64,000 nt of DNA. Origin: Comamonas odontotermitis (GTDB lineage Bacteria; Pseudomonadota; Gammaproteobacteria; Burkholderiales; Burkholderiaceae_C). Location of the stretch: positions 2,418,001 to 2,482,000 of the forward strand of contig NZ_CP083451.1 of assembly GCF_020080045.1 (NCBI RefSeq), given 5' to 3'. Below are positions 22,205 through 29,879 of this stretch, in pieces (the first letter of the stretch is position 1; every line of letters starts with the position of its first letter). The notes beneath the pieces were generated by a model. That model saw nothing but the letters and a program-made list of their open reading frames with translations, was not told the DNA's origin and did no database searches. The position numbers were made by a program, and so were the translations under genes.

Positions 22205-22908
22205 CCGACAAGACAGAAGCACAGCCCGAAGCGCTGCGACTGGCCGACCTTTACACAGCTGAGAATTGGCCGGGCGACCTATCGCTGAACAAGTGGGCCT
22301 TGTCCGCTGCCACCGAACTGCGCCGCCAGCACGCCGAGATACAGCAGCTCAAGGCCCGAGTGCATGAGCTTGGGCAAATGCACGACCATTCAAATCTTGT
22401 TGTTGATGCTGCAAAAGAGCGTATTGCAACCCTGGAGGCCCAGCTATCAGCGCGGCAGGCTGTGCCGAATCCATGGCAACAGGCCATAGACCATGAGTTG
22501 GTTTGCTTGCATCACGGAGTGGCAGGAGAAGCGACCAAGGAATCGGCATTGAAAGCGCTGCAGGAATTAATTCAATGTCACGTAGAGATTGCCATTAACC
22601 CGCAGACCAACGGCGGCTTGTCGCTGCAGCCACATACAGAGGCGCAGCCCGTGCCGAAGGGATGGCTACCTGTTTGGGCAGTATTCAGAACCCGGCCTGA
22701 CGAGAACGGCGGTAAGGAGTTCCTTCACTACGCGATGTGGCACGACGACACCATTCTGAGTGAAGGCGAGCGCTATGTGCAAGGGTACTTCGTCCCTGGA
22801 GCCGCCCCTCCCCCACCTGAGCGGGAGCCGCTGAGCCAAGAGCAAAAATATGCTGTGATCCAGGAATGGATCATGGATCGCGTACAAGGAGCCGCCAATG
22901 CCCGGTAA
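22201..22908 (+). CDS. Phage coiled-coil accessory protein
   Basis: A 235-residue protein. Residues about 35-85 form a probable coiled coil (LRRQHAEIQQLKARVHELGQ, AAKERIATLEAQL), preceded by ADLYTAENWPGDLSLNKWAL. The C-terminal part holds short modules of the same kind as the 267-residue gene upstream (PVPKGWLPVWAVF). ATGA overlap with the upstream gene. Unknown function. Confidence 0.65.
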   Translation: MTDKTEAQPEALRLADLYTAENWPGDLSLNKWALSAATELRRQHAEIQQLKARVHELGQMHDHSNLVVDAAKERIATLEAQLSARQAVPNPWQQAIDHELVCLHHGVAGEATKESALKALQELIQCHVEIAINPQTNGGLSLQPHTEAQPVPKGWLPVWAVFRTRPDENGGKEFLHYAMWHDDTILSEGERYVQGYFVPGAAPPPPEREPLSQEQKYAVIQEWIMDRVQGAANAR

Positions 22909-23141
22909 CTTCTTCGACCTACCGCAGGATCAAACCTGCCGCCACCCGGAGCACTTCGCGCCAACGCATCTCTACATTCCCCAGGGGAAGGGTTGGCACC
23001 ACCTGCACCGCGTGCAGAGAAGGCACCTATCAGGCGGACTGGAATGGCTACTCCACATTCCACCGGTGCAACAAATGCCGCCGTGTGCCGTTTGACCTGA
23101 GTGGCCTCTCTCCAACCCTAACGCAGAAAGCCAGCGAATGA
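22898..23141 (+). pseudogene. Zinc-ribbon phage protein split by an apparent frameshift
   Basis: The first frame begins MPGNFFDLPQDQTCRHPEHF and APTHLYIPQGKGW, then loses its pattern. From about 23000 the +1 frame continues with TCTACREGTYQADWNGYSTF and HRCNKCRRVPFDLSGL to a stop at 23141. Joined, the parts give one protein of about 80 residues with two CxxC pairs, a classic zinc ribbon. The shift lies near a G-rich stretch (CAGGGGAAGGG) but I see no known programmed-frameshift signal. It may be a mutation, a sequencing error, or recoding. Confidence 0.55.
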
Positions 23142-23250
23142 AGATTAGACCAATTTGGGAGAGTAATGCCCCTATTTTGCATGGGCACAATGCACTGCTC
23201 AAAAAATAATCAAAGACGCTAAGTCCGGTGAAAAGCCATACTTTTTGCAC

Positions 23251-23286
23251 TTATCCACAGACTTAAAAACAAACAACTGTGCATAA
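23251..23286. promoter_or_regulatory. DnaA box and AT-rich region before the KilA-N gene
   Basis: TTATCCACA at 23251-23259 is a perfect DnaA box; TGTGCATAA at 23278-23286 differs by one base from its reverse form. The surrounding 23200-23330 is much more AT-rich than the rest of the phage. It could be a DnaA-controlled regulatory region or an accessory origin element. Confidence 0.5.
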
Positions 23287-23319
23287 ATTATCAATAACAC
23301 TTAATAACAACTCGTTTTA

Positions 23320-23356
23320 TTGCAATTTTTCCTAGCTCTCTGCTAGGATTGGATGC
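23320..23356 (+). promoter_or_regulatory. Promoter with 19-bp dyad operator before the KilA-N gene
   Basis: TTGCAA (23320-23325), 18-bp spacer, TAGGAT (23344-23349). The spacer and -10 contain a perfect inverted repeat TCCTAGC-TCTCT-GCTAGGA (23330-23348), a likely repressor site. It differs from the GGAATTCC operators, so another regulator is implied. Confidence 0.6.
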
Positions 23357-23560
23357 ATATCGCCTTGGTGCATAACTAGCATCCTCGATTGCAAAGCCAA
23401 AAAAAAGGACCATCCCAATGGGCAGTCCTTAATTCTGGCATCACCCCTGATTGCCGTCCGGCAAGACACATTGCAATCAGGATTTCGTTGTGCGTCGGTG
23501 ATTTTAACTTGCTAGCGCCTTCAGTGCAAGCCAGTGATTTCCCCACGCATGGGTACAACC
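23356..23560 (+). ncRNA. Structured leader of the KilA-N gene, C4-like candidate
   Basis: About 200 untranslated bases. Hairpins: AAGGAC (23405-23410) with GTCCTT (23425-23430), inner CCC/GGG; and CTGATTGC (23447-23454) with GCAATCAG (23473-23480). ATCCTCG at 23381-23387 is complementary to CGAGGAT at 23562-23568, next to the start of the KilA-N gene. This recalls C4 antisense RNAs of P1 and P22, which lie before antirepressor genes and block their translation. Family membership is unproven. On the minus strand the first hairpin is followed by eight T, so it could also terminate leftward RNA. Confidence 0.45.
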
Positions 23561-23573
23561 GCGAGGATTACCT

Positions 23574-24260
23574 ATGAGTTTTAATGTCCGGGACTATGAA
23601 GGACACCCAATTACCTTCCGCGATGACGGCTGGTTTAATGCCACAGAGTCAGCGAAACGCTTCTCTCAAGAAGTACATGAATGGCTCCGACTGGCAACCA
23701 CTGAGCGTTACATCATCGCCCTCGGAAAGGCACTCGGTTTTGAACCGGGATTTTCCCGGGACAAGCTTGTTCGTACTTCTAAGGTGCGCGGACAAGCTGG
23801 GACATGGCTACATCCAAAGCTAGCAATCATCTTTGCACGCTGGCTCTCAGATGATTTCGCAGTATGGTGCGACTGTCAGATTGATAGCGTAATCCGGGGC
23901 TCGCAGGACTGGACCCGTGCACGCCATTTATCTGTGGCATCCGCCAAGTTGCTGCAGACGATGATCAAGGAGTGCCGCGAGGCCGATGGCAAGATTGCCG
24001 AAGATGTGCATTACATGTGTGAGCATAAGTTGGTTAACTCTTTGCTGACGGGCCAATTCAAGGGGATTGACCGAGACAACCTGACGGGCTGGCAACTTGA
24101 CTTCATCGGTCACTTTGATATGCGAGACAGCTTCCTGATGGCGCGAGGTATTGAGTATGCTGAGCGCAAAAAACTCCTTGGCGAAGAAGCGAAGGCGTGG
24201 CGTGCTGAAAATGTGCTCCGCATCGAAGCCGCCAACGAAGATCAATGCCATATCGCATAG
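23574..24260 (+). CDS. KilA-N domain protein, possible antirepressor
   Basis: A 228-residue protein. The N-terminal KilA-N domain spans about residues 12-110 (WFNATESAKRFSQEVHEWLR; GQAGTWLHPKLAIIFARWLS with DDFAVWCDCQI), a DNA-binding fold of phage antirepressors and KilA. The C-terminus is helical. The leader has its own promoter, dyad operator and C4-like structure. Antirepressor function is likely from family and context only. Confidence 0.85.
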   Translation: MSFNVRDYEGHPITFRDDGWFNATESAKRFSQEVHEWLRLATTERYIIALGKALGFEPGFSRDKLVRTSKVRGQAGTWLHPKLAIIFARWLSDDFAVWCDCQIDSVIRGSQDWTRARHLSVASAKLLQTMIKECREADGKIAEDVHYMCEHKLVNSLLTGQFKGIDRDNLTGWQLDFIGHFDMRDSFLMARGIEYAERKKLLGEEAKAWRAENVLRIEAANEDQCHIA

Positions 24261-24283
24261 CCCTTCAACACTCAACCACCAAG

Positions 24284-24304
24284 CCCGCCCAGTGCGGGTT
24301 TTTT
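24284..24304 (+). terminator. Intrinsic terminator after the KilA-N gene
   Basis: CCCGC-N5-GCGGG followed by six T. Confidence 0.85.
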
Positions 24305-24325
24305 GCTGCCCGATAGGAGCCACCA

Positions 24326-24403
24326 ATGAAACCAACTAGGCGTCAAATCCGCCGCGCCAAGAAAGAGCGCGAGCAAGACAAATGGAACCAGCCCCGCTCT
24401 TGA
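24326..24403 (+). CDS. 25-residue basic peptide
   Basis: MKPTRRQIRRAKKEREQDKW plus NQPRS, highly basic and helical, with SD AGGAG 6 nt before the ATG. The hairpin CCCCGC (24392-24397)/GCGGGG (24405-24410), followed by a T-rich run, overlaps its stop codon. Could be a tiny nucleic-acid-binding protein. Confidence 0.5.
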   Translation: MKPTRRQIRRAKKEREQDKWNQPRS

Positions 24404-24419
24404 TGCGGGGTTCTTTTTT
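24392..24419 (+). terminator. Intrinsic terminator overlapping the 25-residue gene
   Basis: CCCCGC-N7-GCGGGG followed by TTCTTTTTT. Confidence 0.75.
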
Positions 24420-24429
24420 GGAGGAATGC

Positions 24430-24645
24430 ATGAGCAAATTACGCCTATCTCCTGCGCAGCGCACCATGCTCCACAACGCTGTCAACGGGAAGCCGCTGCT
24501 GCTTGGGTTGACGCGCACCAGCGTCAGCCATCGCACCCACAGCACCGCTCAGGCCTTGCACCGCGCCGGGATGCTGTACGGCATTGACCATAAGCCAACT
24601 GCCGCAGGCATCGCCTATTTCAAGGCAACTGCGCTGAGTGACTAA
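24430..24645 (+). CDS. Small phage protein
   Basis: A 71-residue basic protein (LSPAQRTMLHNAVNGKPLLL, STAQALHRAGMLYGIDHKPT) resembling a small winged-helix segment. SD GGAGGA before the ATG at 24430. Unknown function. Confidence 0.65.
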   Translation: MSKLRLSPAQRTMLHNAVNGKPLLLGLTRTSVSHRTHSTAQALHRAGMLYGIDHKPTAAGIAYFKATALSD

Positions 24646-24702
24646 TGATCTTATGAACAATCTGCCGTCCCAAGAGATGGCATTTTTTTGGAGCGAGCAG
24701 GA

Positions 24703-24921
24703 ATGTCCACCCTATTCCTAAATGAAACTGAACTTGCCGAATTGACTGGCCGAAAGTACAAATCTCGTCAGATTGAATGGCTTCGGTCCTCTGGCATACC
24801 TTTTCGTGTCAATGCGCGTGGCCATGCAGTTGTTACACGCGGCGCAATTGAAGGCCGTAAACCAGAACCTGAACCAGTTGCACAAAAAAGCTGGAAACCG
24901 CGTGTAGTAGGAGTTCAGTGA
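24703..24921 (+). CDS. DUF4224 protein, probable excisionase-type HTH
   Basis: A 72-residue protein. FLNETELAELTGRKYKSRQI, then EWLRSSGIPFRVNARGHAVV, is the DUF4224 pattern, a MerR/Xis-like HTH that commonly precedes phage integrases. The integrase ATG follows 1 bp after its stop. I infer a recombination directionality role; this is not proven. Confidence 0.82.
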   Translation: MSTLFLNETELAELTGRKYKSRQIEWLRSSGIPFRVNARGHAVVTRGAIEGRKPEPEPVAQKSWKPRVVGVQ

Positions 24922-24922
24922 T

Positions 24923-26023
24923 ATGGGCCGCAAATCCAGCCGCTGGACAAACCTGCCTCCTGGTATGCGCGCCAGAGAGCGTGGGCAGAAGGTGCACTAT
25001 TACTTGGACACAGGTGGCAAACCTCGCAAAGAAATCCCGCTAGGCTCTGACTATGTATTGGCTGTTCAGAAATGGAGCGAGCTTTCGGCCGCCAAAAAAC
25101 CTAAGGATGCGCAACGTACCTTCCTTGATATCGTCCCAGTATATCGAGCCAAGGCATTGCCACTAAAGGCAGCGCGCACACGCACTGATAACGAAAAGGA
25201 GCTGGAATGGTTGCTTAAGTTTTTTGGTGACCCACCTGCTCCATTGGATGAAATTGAGCCATTGCACATTCGCCAGTACATGGAGTGGCGTCTTGAAGAG
25301 GCAAGAAAACTTGCTGAAAACGAGAATAAAGAACGGGCCGGGAAAGGGCTAGCCCCCCTTACTATCCCTCCGAACATTGGTCACGTTCGCGCCAACCGCG
25401 AGAAAGCCCTGTTCTCCCATATGTGGAACTTCGCCCGCAAAGAAGGAATCACCAAGCAACCGAATCCTTGCGCTGGAATCAGTAAGTTCAAGGAAACAGG
25501 GAGGGATACCGTTATCGGTGATGCACTCATGAATCGCATCATGAAGCATGCAGCTACGCCACTACAGTTCGCAATTCGGCTTGCAAAGTTGACAGGCCAA
25601 CGCCCTGCTGATGTGTTGCGAATGAGCGAAAACCATATCGCAGACGGAATTTTGCATGTTCAACAAGGCAAGACAGCGGCCAAGCTGCGCATCGAAATCA
25701 TTGGCGAGCTTGCCACTCTATTGACGGAGATCAAAGCTTACAAAGCTCTAGTTCAATCCGCAACTCATCATTTGCTGGTCAATGAGAGTGGCCAGTCGTT
25801 GACGAAGAACATGCTTCGCGACAGGTTTGACGATGCTCGGGAATTGGCCCAAATTCCAAAAGCAGATTTTCAATTCCGTGACTTGCGCGCCACAGCTGCT
25901 ACAAGCTTGGATGACAGCTCGGGTATCAAGGATGCCCAGGCCTTGCTTGGTCACACCACAGAAGCGATGACTGCAAGATACATCCGTCACAAGGTAGGAA
26001 AAAAGGTGAAGCCTGTAGCCTAA
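24923..26023 (+). CDS. int: Phage tyrosine-recombinase integrase
   Basis: A 366-residue site-specific recombinase. Residues about 60-175 form the core-binding domain. The catalytic domain has R227 (TGQRPADVL), K250 (QQGKTAAK), R322 (FRDLRATAAT; the usual HxxR is RxxR, as in many phage relatives), H344 (LLGHTTEAM) and nucleophile Y353 (TARYIRHK). SD AGGAG lies 9 nt before the ATG. The stop is about 90 bp from the 3' end of tRNA-Lys, which is therefore the probable attB. Confidence 0.95.
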   Translation: MGRKSSRWTNLPPGMRARERGQKVHYYLDTGGKPRKEIPLGSDYVLAVQKWSELSAAKKPKDAQRTFLDIVPVYRAKALPLKAARTRTDNEKELEWLLKFFGDPPAPLDEIEPLHIRQYMEWRLEEARKLAENENKERAGKGLAPLTIPPNIGHVRANREKALFSHMWNFARKEGITKQPNPCAGISKFKETGRDTVIGDALMNRIMKHAATPLQFAIRLAKLTGQRPADVLRMSENHIADGILHVQQGKTAAKLRIEIIGELATLLTEIKAYKALVQSATHHLLVNESGQSLTKNMLRDRFDDARELAQIPKADFQFRDLRATAATSLDDSSGIKDAQALLGHTTEAMTARYIRHKVGKKVKPVA

Positions 26024-26052
26024 TTGCGGAACATGGCCTTTAATTGCGGAAC
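26021..26052. repeat. Paired 12-bp direct repeats near the phage end
   Basis: TAATTGCGGAAC occurs at 26021-26032 and 26041-26052, exactly 20 bp apart (about two helical turns), between int and the tRNA. The layout suits integrase arm-binding sites. Confidence 0.5.
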
Positions 26053-26060
26053 GTCAGGAA

Positions 26061-26095
26061 AGAAAAAAGCTCCTGTGCACTTAGCGTAGGAGCTT
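26061..26095 (-). terminator. Intrinsic terminator downstream of tRNA-Lys
   Basis: On the minus strand AAGCTCCT (26088-26095 complement) pairs with AGGAGCTT (26067-26074 complement), followed by TTTTTT. It would end the tRNA transcript before it enters the prophage. Confidence 0.75.
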
Positions 26096-26114
26096 GATTC
26101 ATCAATAGATTGTT

Positions 26115-26190
26115 TGGTGGGTCCTGCGAGATTCGAACTCGCGACCAACGGATTAAAAGTCCGCTGCTCTACCGACTGAGCTAAAGACCC
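26115..26190 (-). tRNA. tRNA-Lys (anticodon UUU), probable phage attachment site
   Basis: The full cloverleaf is readable: acceptor GGGTCTT with AGGACCC, D-arm GCTCAGTCGGTAGAGC, anticodon loop CTTTTAA (UUU), T-loop TTCGAAT, encoded CCA. The 3' end faces the integrase gene, so the phage probably entered at this 3' half and rebuilt it. Confidence 0.97.
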
Positions 26191-26263
26191 GCCTTGGTTT
26201 GCTTAGTCGCTAATAAAAGCTCCCTTGCTCATAACAGACTTAGATTATAGCGTAAGTTTTTTG

Positions 26264-27064
26264 TCATTTTTTCGAGAATGCCAGTTTTTCCATGATCCAG
26301 CCAGCCGCACACATGCCAAAGGTTGCGGTGACCGCCACCGATGAGCCGTAGCCGTGGCAGTTGAGCGAGCCGTCGCCATCCACCGCGCATGACGGATCGG
26401 GGCCCGCCACGGCTTCCTTGCTGAATATGCAAGGCACATTCATTTTCTTGCCGTCCTTGGGCGCGCCATACTCCTTGCGCAGGCGGTACCGTACCTGGGC
26501 GAGCAGCGGGTCATGCGTGGTGTGGGCCAGGTCTTCCTGCTCCACCTTCCAGGCATGGCGCTTGCCACCAGCAGCGCCAATGCAGACAAAGGCACGTTTA
26601 TGGCACAGACCCCAGGCCGCCATGGCCACCTTGGCACGCACCTGATCGCACGCATCCACAAAACCGTTGACGCCGTCCAGCAAGGTGGCGCAGTTTTCGG
26701 GGGTCAGAAAGTCTTCGACCAGGTCCACCTGACAGTGCGGATTGATCTGCGCGATGCGCTCACGCATCGCATCGACCTTGGCCATTCCGATGGTACTGGA
26801 GAGCGCATGGATCTGGCGATTGATGTTGGATTCAGCCACATTGTCCAGATCGATCAGGCGCAAGCGCGAGACGCCACTGCGGGCCAGCGCCTCTGCAGTC
26901 CATGATCCAACGCCACCAATGCCGACGACGGCAATACAGGCCGCACGCATGTTGGCAGCCGGTGCTACGCCCAAAAGGCGGTCCAGGCCACCAAAGCGCC
27001 TTTGGAGATCTGCGTCCATCTCGGCGTCCTGCCGATCGGACGCCGCAGGAGACAGATCGCTCAT
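26264..27064 (-). CDS. tcdA: tRNA t6A dehydratase/cyclase TcdA
   Basis: A 266-residue E1-like enzyme that cyclises t6A37 of ANN-decoding tRNAs with ATP. A Rossmann/adenylation core (VVGIGGVGSWTAEALARSG, about residues 43-61) is followed by LIDLDNVAESNINRQ. A later CHGYGSSVAVTATFG and a C-terminal helix are typical. ATG 27064 sits 1 bp after the cpoB stop; an upstream ATG would intrude far into cpoB. Host gene, last of the tolB-pal-cpoB unit. Confidence 0.9.
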   Translation of the reverse strand: MSDLSPAASDRQDAEMDADLQRRFGGLDRLLGVAPAANMRAACIAVVGIGGVGSWTAEALARSGVSRLRLIDLDNVAESNINRQIHALSSTIGMAKVDAMRERIAQINPHCQVDLVEDFLTPENCATLLDGVNGFVDACDQVRAKVAMAAWGLCHKRAFVCIGAAGGKRHAWKVEQEDLAHTTHDPLLAQVRYRLRKEYGAPKDGKKMNVPCIFSKEAVAGPDPSCAVDGDGSLNCHGYGSSVAVTATFGMCAAGWIMEKLAFSKK

Positions 27065-27065
27065 A

Positions 27066-27827
27066 TCACTTGAGTTTGGAGAGTCGCTCTTTGGCCGCGT
27101 TGGCCGCATCGCTTTCGGGGTAGGCCTTGAGCAGGTCTTCCAAGGTCTTGCGCGCTGCCTTGGTGTCTTTCAGCTCAATCTGGCAATTGGCGATCGACAG
27201 GGCCGAATCAGGCGCGCGCATGTGCTGCGGCGCTGTGGCCAGGATTTGCTGGAAATTGCTGATGGCCGGCTTGTAGTCACGCGTGGCGTAGTAGGCATTG
27301 CCCAGCCAGAAACGTGCGGATGGCACATAGCCACTCTTGGGGTAACGCTGGACGAAGCCACTGAAAGCGCTGGCTGCATCGGCAAACTTGCCGCTGCGAA
27401 ACACGCCCAGGGCCGCTTCAAAATCGCGTTTTTCAGCGGGATCGGCCTTGAATTCCTGACCGTCCACGGTAACAGCGACGGGCTCGAACTGCTGTAGGCG
27501 TGCTTCCATGCCCTTGGCCAGATCGGTCTGCCCGCGCTTCAAATCAGCAACCTCACGTCGCAGGGTCTCGTTTTCGCCTCGCAGCTTGTTCATCTCGGCG
27601 CGCATGGATTCCATTTGCGACTGGAAGTCCAGCAGGCTGCGGCGCACCTGCGAGGTGTCTTCGCCGTTCTGGTTGCTGCCCTGCGTGACCTGGTCGACAC
27701 GCTGGCGCAATTCCAGAATGGCGCGGCGCGCGTCGGCATCTTCAAACAGTGCGGCCTGGGCGGCGGTTGCGCATGCCCACAAGGCGGCAAGCGCAATCAA
27801 ACGAGGGGTTCTGCGAGTGAGGATCAT
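27066..27827 (-). CDS. cpoB: Cell division coordinator CpoB (YbgF)
   Basis: A 253-residue periplasmic protein that links outer-membrane constriction (Tol-Pal) to septal wall synthesis. A signal peptide (LIALAALWACATAAQAALF) is followed by a coiled coil (about residues 30-95). Three TPR units lie in the C-terminal half (FEAALGVFRSGKFADAASAF, ARFWLGNAYYATRDYKPAIS). It follows pal by 8 bp in the standard tol order. Confidence 0.95.
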   Translation of the reverse strand: MILTRRTPRLIALAALWACATAAQAALFEDADARRAILELRQRVDQVTQGSNQNGEDTSQVRRSLLDFQSQMESMRAEMNKLRGENETLRREVADLKRGQTDLAKGMEARLQQFEPVAVTVDGQEFKADPAEKRDFEAALGVFRSGKFADAASAFSGFVQRYPKSGYVPSARFWLGNAYYATRDYKPAISNFQQILATAPQHMRAPDSALSIANCQIELKDTKAARKTLEDLLKAYPESDAANAAKERLSKLK

Positions 27828-27835
27828 GGAGCCTA

Positions 27836-28372
27836 TTAACGGTAGTTCAGTTCAACGCGGCGGTTTTGCGCGTGTGCGTCTTCCGAACTACCTTCAGCAG
27901 CCAGCTTTTCCTTGCCAAAGGATACGGCTTCCATCTGGTTGTCGGACACACCCAGCACGTTCAGCGAGCGGCGCACGGCTTCCGCGCGCTTCTGGCCCAG
28001 TGCCAGGTTGTACTCGCGGCCGCCACGGTTGTCGGTATTGCCTTCCAACATGACCTTGCGCGAAGGATTGGCCTTCAGGAACTTGGCGTGCGCATCGAGC
28101 GTGGATTGGAAATCTGGCTTGACAGAGTAGCTGTCAAAGTCGAAATAGATCACGCGGGCAACGCCCACGGGGCCCTGACCATTGGCGCCGCTCTGGTTCA
28201 GGTCGACACCGCCCACGGTGCTCTGGCCTGCACCGCCGGTGCCTGCGCCATTGCCTGCGGTTGTTGCACCCTTGTCTTCCACAGGGGCGTTATCCAGCGA
28301 AGGGGCAGAACTGCAACCAGCCAGCACGGCAGCGGCCACCAGGGCCAACGAAGCTTTTTTGAACGACAACAT
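27836..28372 (-). CDS. pal: Peptidoglycan-associated lipoprotein Pal
   Basis: A 178-residue outer-membrane lipoprotein. The lipobox LAGC ends the signal (Cys near residue 20). A Gly-rich linker follows, then the OmpA-like domain: IYFDFDSYSVKPDFQSTLDA and the peptidoglycan-binding NTDNRGGREYNLALGQKRAE. It lies between tolB and cpoB. Confidence 0.97.
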   Translation of the reverse strand: MLSFKKASLALVAAAVLAGCSSAPSLDNAPVEDKGATTAGNGAGTGGAGQSTVGGVDLNQSGANGQGPVGVARVIYFDFDSYSVKPDFQSTLDAHAKFLKANPSRKVMLEGNTDNRGGREYNLALGQKRAEAVRRSLNVLGVSDNQMEAVSFGKEKLAAEGSSEDAHAQNRRVELNYR

Positions 28373-28439
28373 GTATAACTCTCCGAAAGGATTTTTCGTA
28401 TAAAACTACTGACTCAGAACACTAGCAAAATTCTTGTTT

Positions 28440-29753
28440 TTAGGGTTGGTATGGGCCCCAATCGGGCTCACGGATGTCTCCATTCTGCCCGGCCAGTCGT
28501 GCCTTGATCTTGCCATCAAGCGTCGTGGTCATGAGCGCTTCACGACCTCCTTCGCGGGTGGCATAGACAATGAGTCGGCTGTTCGGAGCAAAGCTGGGGC
28601 TTTCGTCGTTGCTGGTATCGGTCACCGATGTCACAGTACTGGAAGCCAAGTCCATGACCTGCAATTTATAGCCACCACCGGCACGGGTGATGTAAGCAAG
28701 TGTCTTGCCGTCAGGACTGATAGAGGGAGAGATGTTGTAGGAACCGCTAAACGTCACGCGTTCAGCACCACCGCCCTGGGCACCCACGCGGTAGATTTGC
28801 GGTGCGCCGCCACGGTCGCTGACAAAGTAGATATAGCGACCATCCTTGGAATAGGTCGGCTCGGTATCGATACCGCTGCTTTGCATCAGGCGGCGTGGCT
28901 CACCACCACTCGATGGGATGGTGTAGAGCTGCGAGCCGCCATCTCGGCTGAGGGTGACGGCAAGCGTGCTGCCGTCCGGCGACCAGGCCGGCGCGCTGTT
29001 GGAGCCCCGGAAGTTGGCGATCAGGCGGCGGCGGCCGGAAGACACCTCGTGCACGTACACCACGGGTTTGCGTGATTCAAACGAAACATAGGCCAGCTGT
29101 GTGCCGGCAGGCGACCAGGTGGGCGAGATGATGGGCTCGGGGCTGGAGAGCGCCGATTGTGCGTTTTCGCCATCCGAATCCGCCACCCACAGGGTGTAGC
29201 GGGCGCCATTCTTGGTGACGTAGGCGATGCGTGTGGAGAACACGCCCTTCTCGCCGGTGATCTTTTCGTAGATGTAGTCTGCAATCTTGTGTGCCACAAG
29301 GCGCAAGTCAGCCTGCGGCACGTTGTAGCTCTGGCCACCCAGATCGGCGCCCTTGACTGCGTCCCACAGGCGAAAGCGCACGTCAAAGCCGTTGCCGCCA
29401 CGCGCCACGCTGCCAACCGACAGGTATTCCGCGCCCTTGGCGGTCCACTTGGCCACATCGGGGCGGGAGGTCTCATCCAGCTCCTCGCCCGATGCGTCCA
29501 CCGCCTTGAACAGGCCGCTGCGGATCAGGTCGGCCTGGACGATGGCCGAGATTTTCTGGGGCGCACTGCCTTCACCGCGAAACTGGGGAATGGCAATGGG
29601 ATACTGCCTGATGCCGACACCCGTCACTTCGACGCGGAACTGCGCCAGTGCCGGGAGTGCTGGGGCTGCCAGTGCAGCGCCGAGAAGGTGACGACGATGG
29701 AACAGCGGCTTGGCCGCCTCCGAAGAAATAGATGGGAAGCGTTTTTTAGTCAT
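28440..29753 (-). CDS. tolB: Tol-Pal translocation protein TolB
   Basis: A 437-residue periplasmic protein. The signal peptide contains a twin arginine (RRHLLGAALAAPALPALAQ), suggesting Tat export, as in several Burkholderiales. After an N-terminal alpha/beta domain (about residues 40-165), WD40-like beta-propeller repeats appear as PTWSPAGTQLAYVSFES, PAWSPDGSTLAVTLS and related blocks. tolQRA are not adjacent; upstream is the divergent msbA. Confidence 0.95.
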   Translation of the reverse strand: MTKKRFPSISSEAAKPLFHRRHLLGAALAAPALPALAQFRVEVTGVGIRQYPIAIPQFRGEGSAPQKISAIVQADLIRSGLFKAVDASGEELDETSRPDVAKWTAKGAEYLSVGSVARGGNGFDVRFRLWDAVKGADLGGQSYNVPQADLRLVAHKIADYIYEKITGEKGVFSTRIAYVTKNGARYTLWVADSDGENAQSALSSPEPIISPTWSPAGTQLAYVSFESRKPVVYVHEVSSGRRRLIANFRGSNSAPAWSPDGSTLAVTLSRDGGSQLYTIPSSGGEPRRLMQSSGIDTEPTYSKDGRYIYFVSDRGGAPQIYRVGAQGGGAERVTFSGSYNISPSISPDGKTLAYITRAGGGYKLQVMDLASSTVTSVTDTSNDESPSFAPNSRLIVYATREGGREALMTTTLDGKIKARLAGQNGDIREPDWGPYQP

Positions 29754-29879
29754 TACCGACCATCATAAATGCGCAATGTATGCCGAACATGCCTCAGAAG
29801 GCAGCAGGATGTTACACACCCTACAAAATCACTATTATCTTCCAAGGAAGACAGCCGGCCATTCTAGAATCTTGCACAC

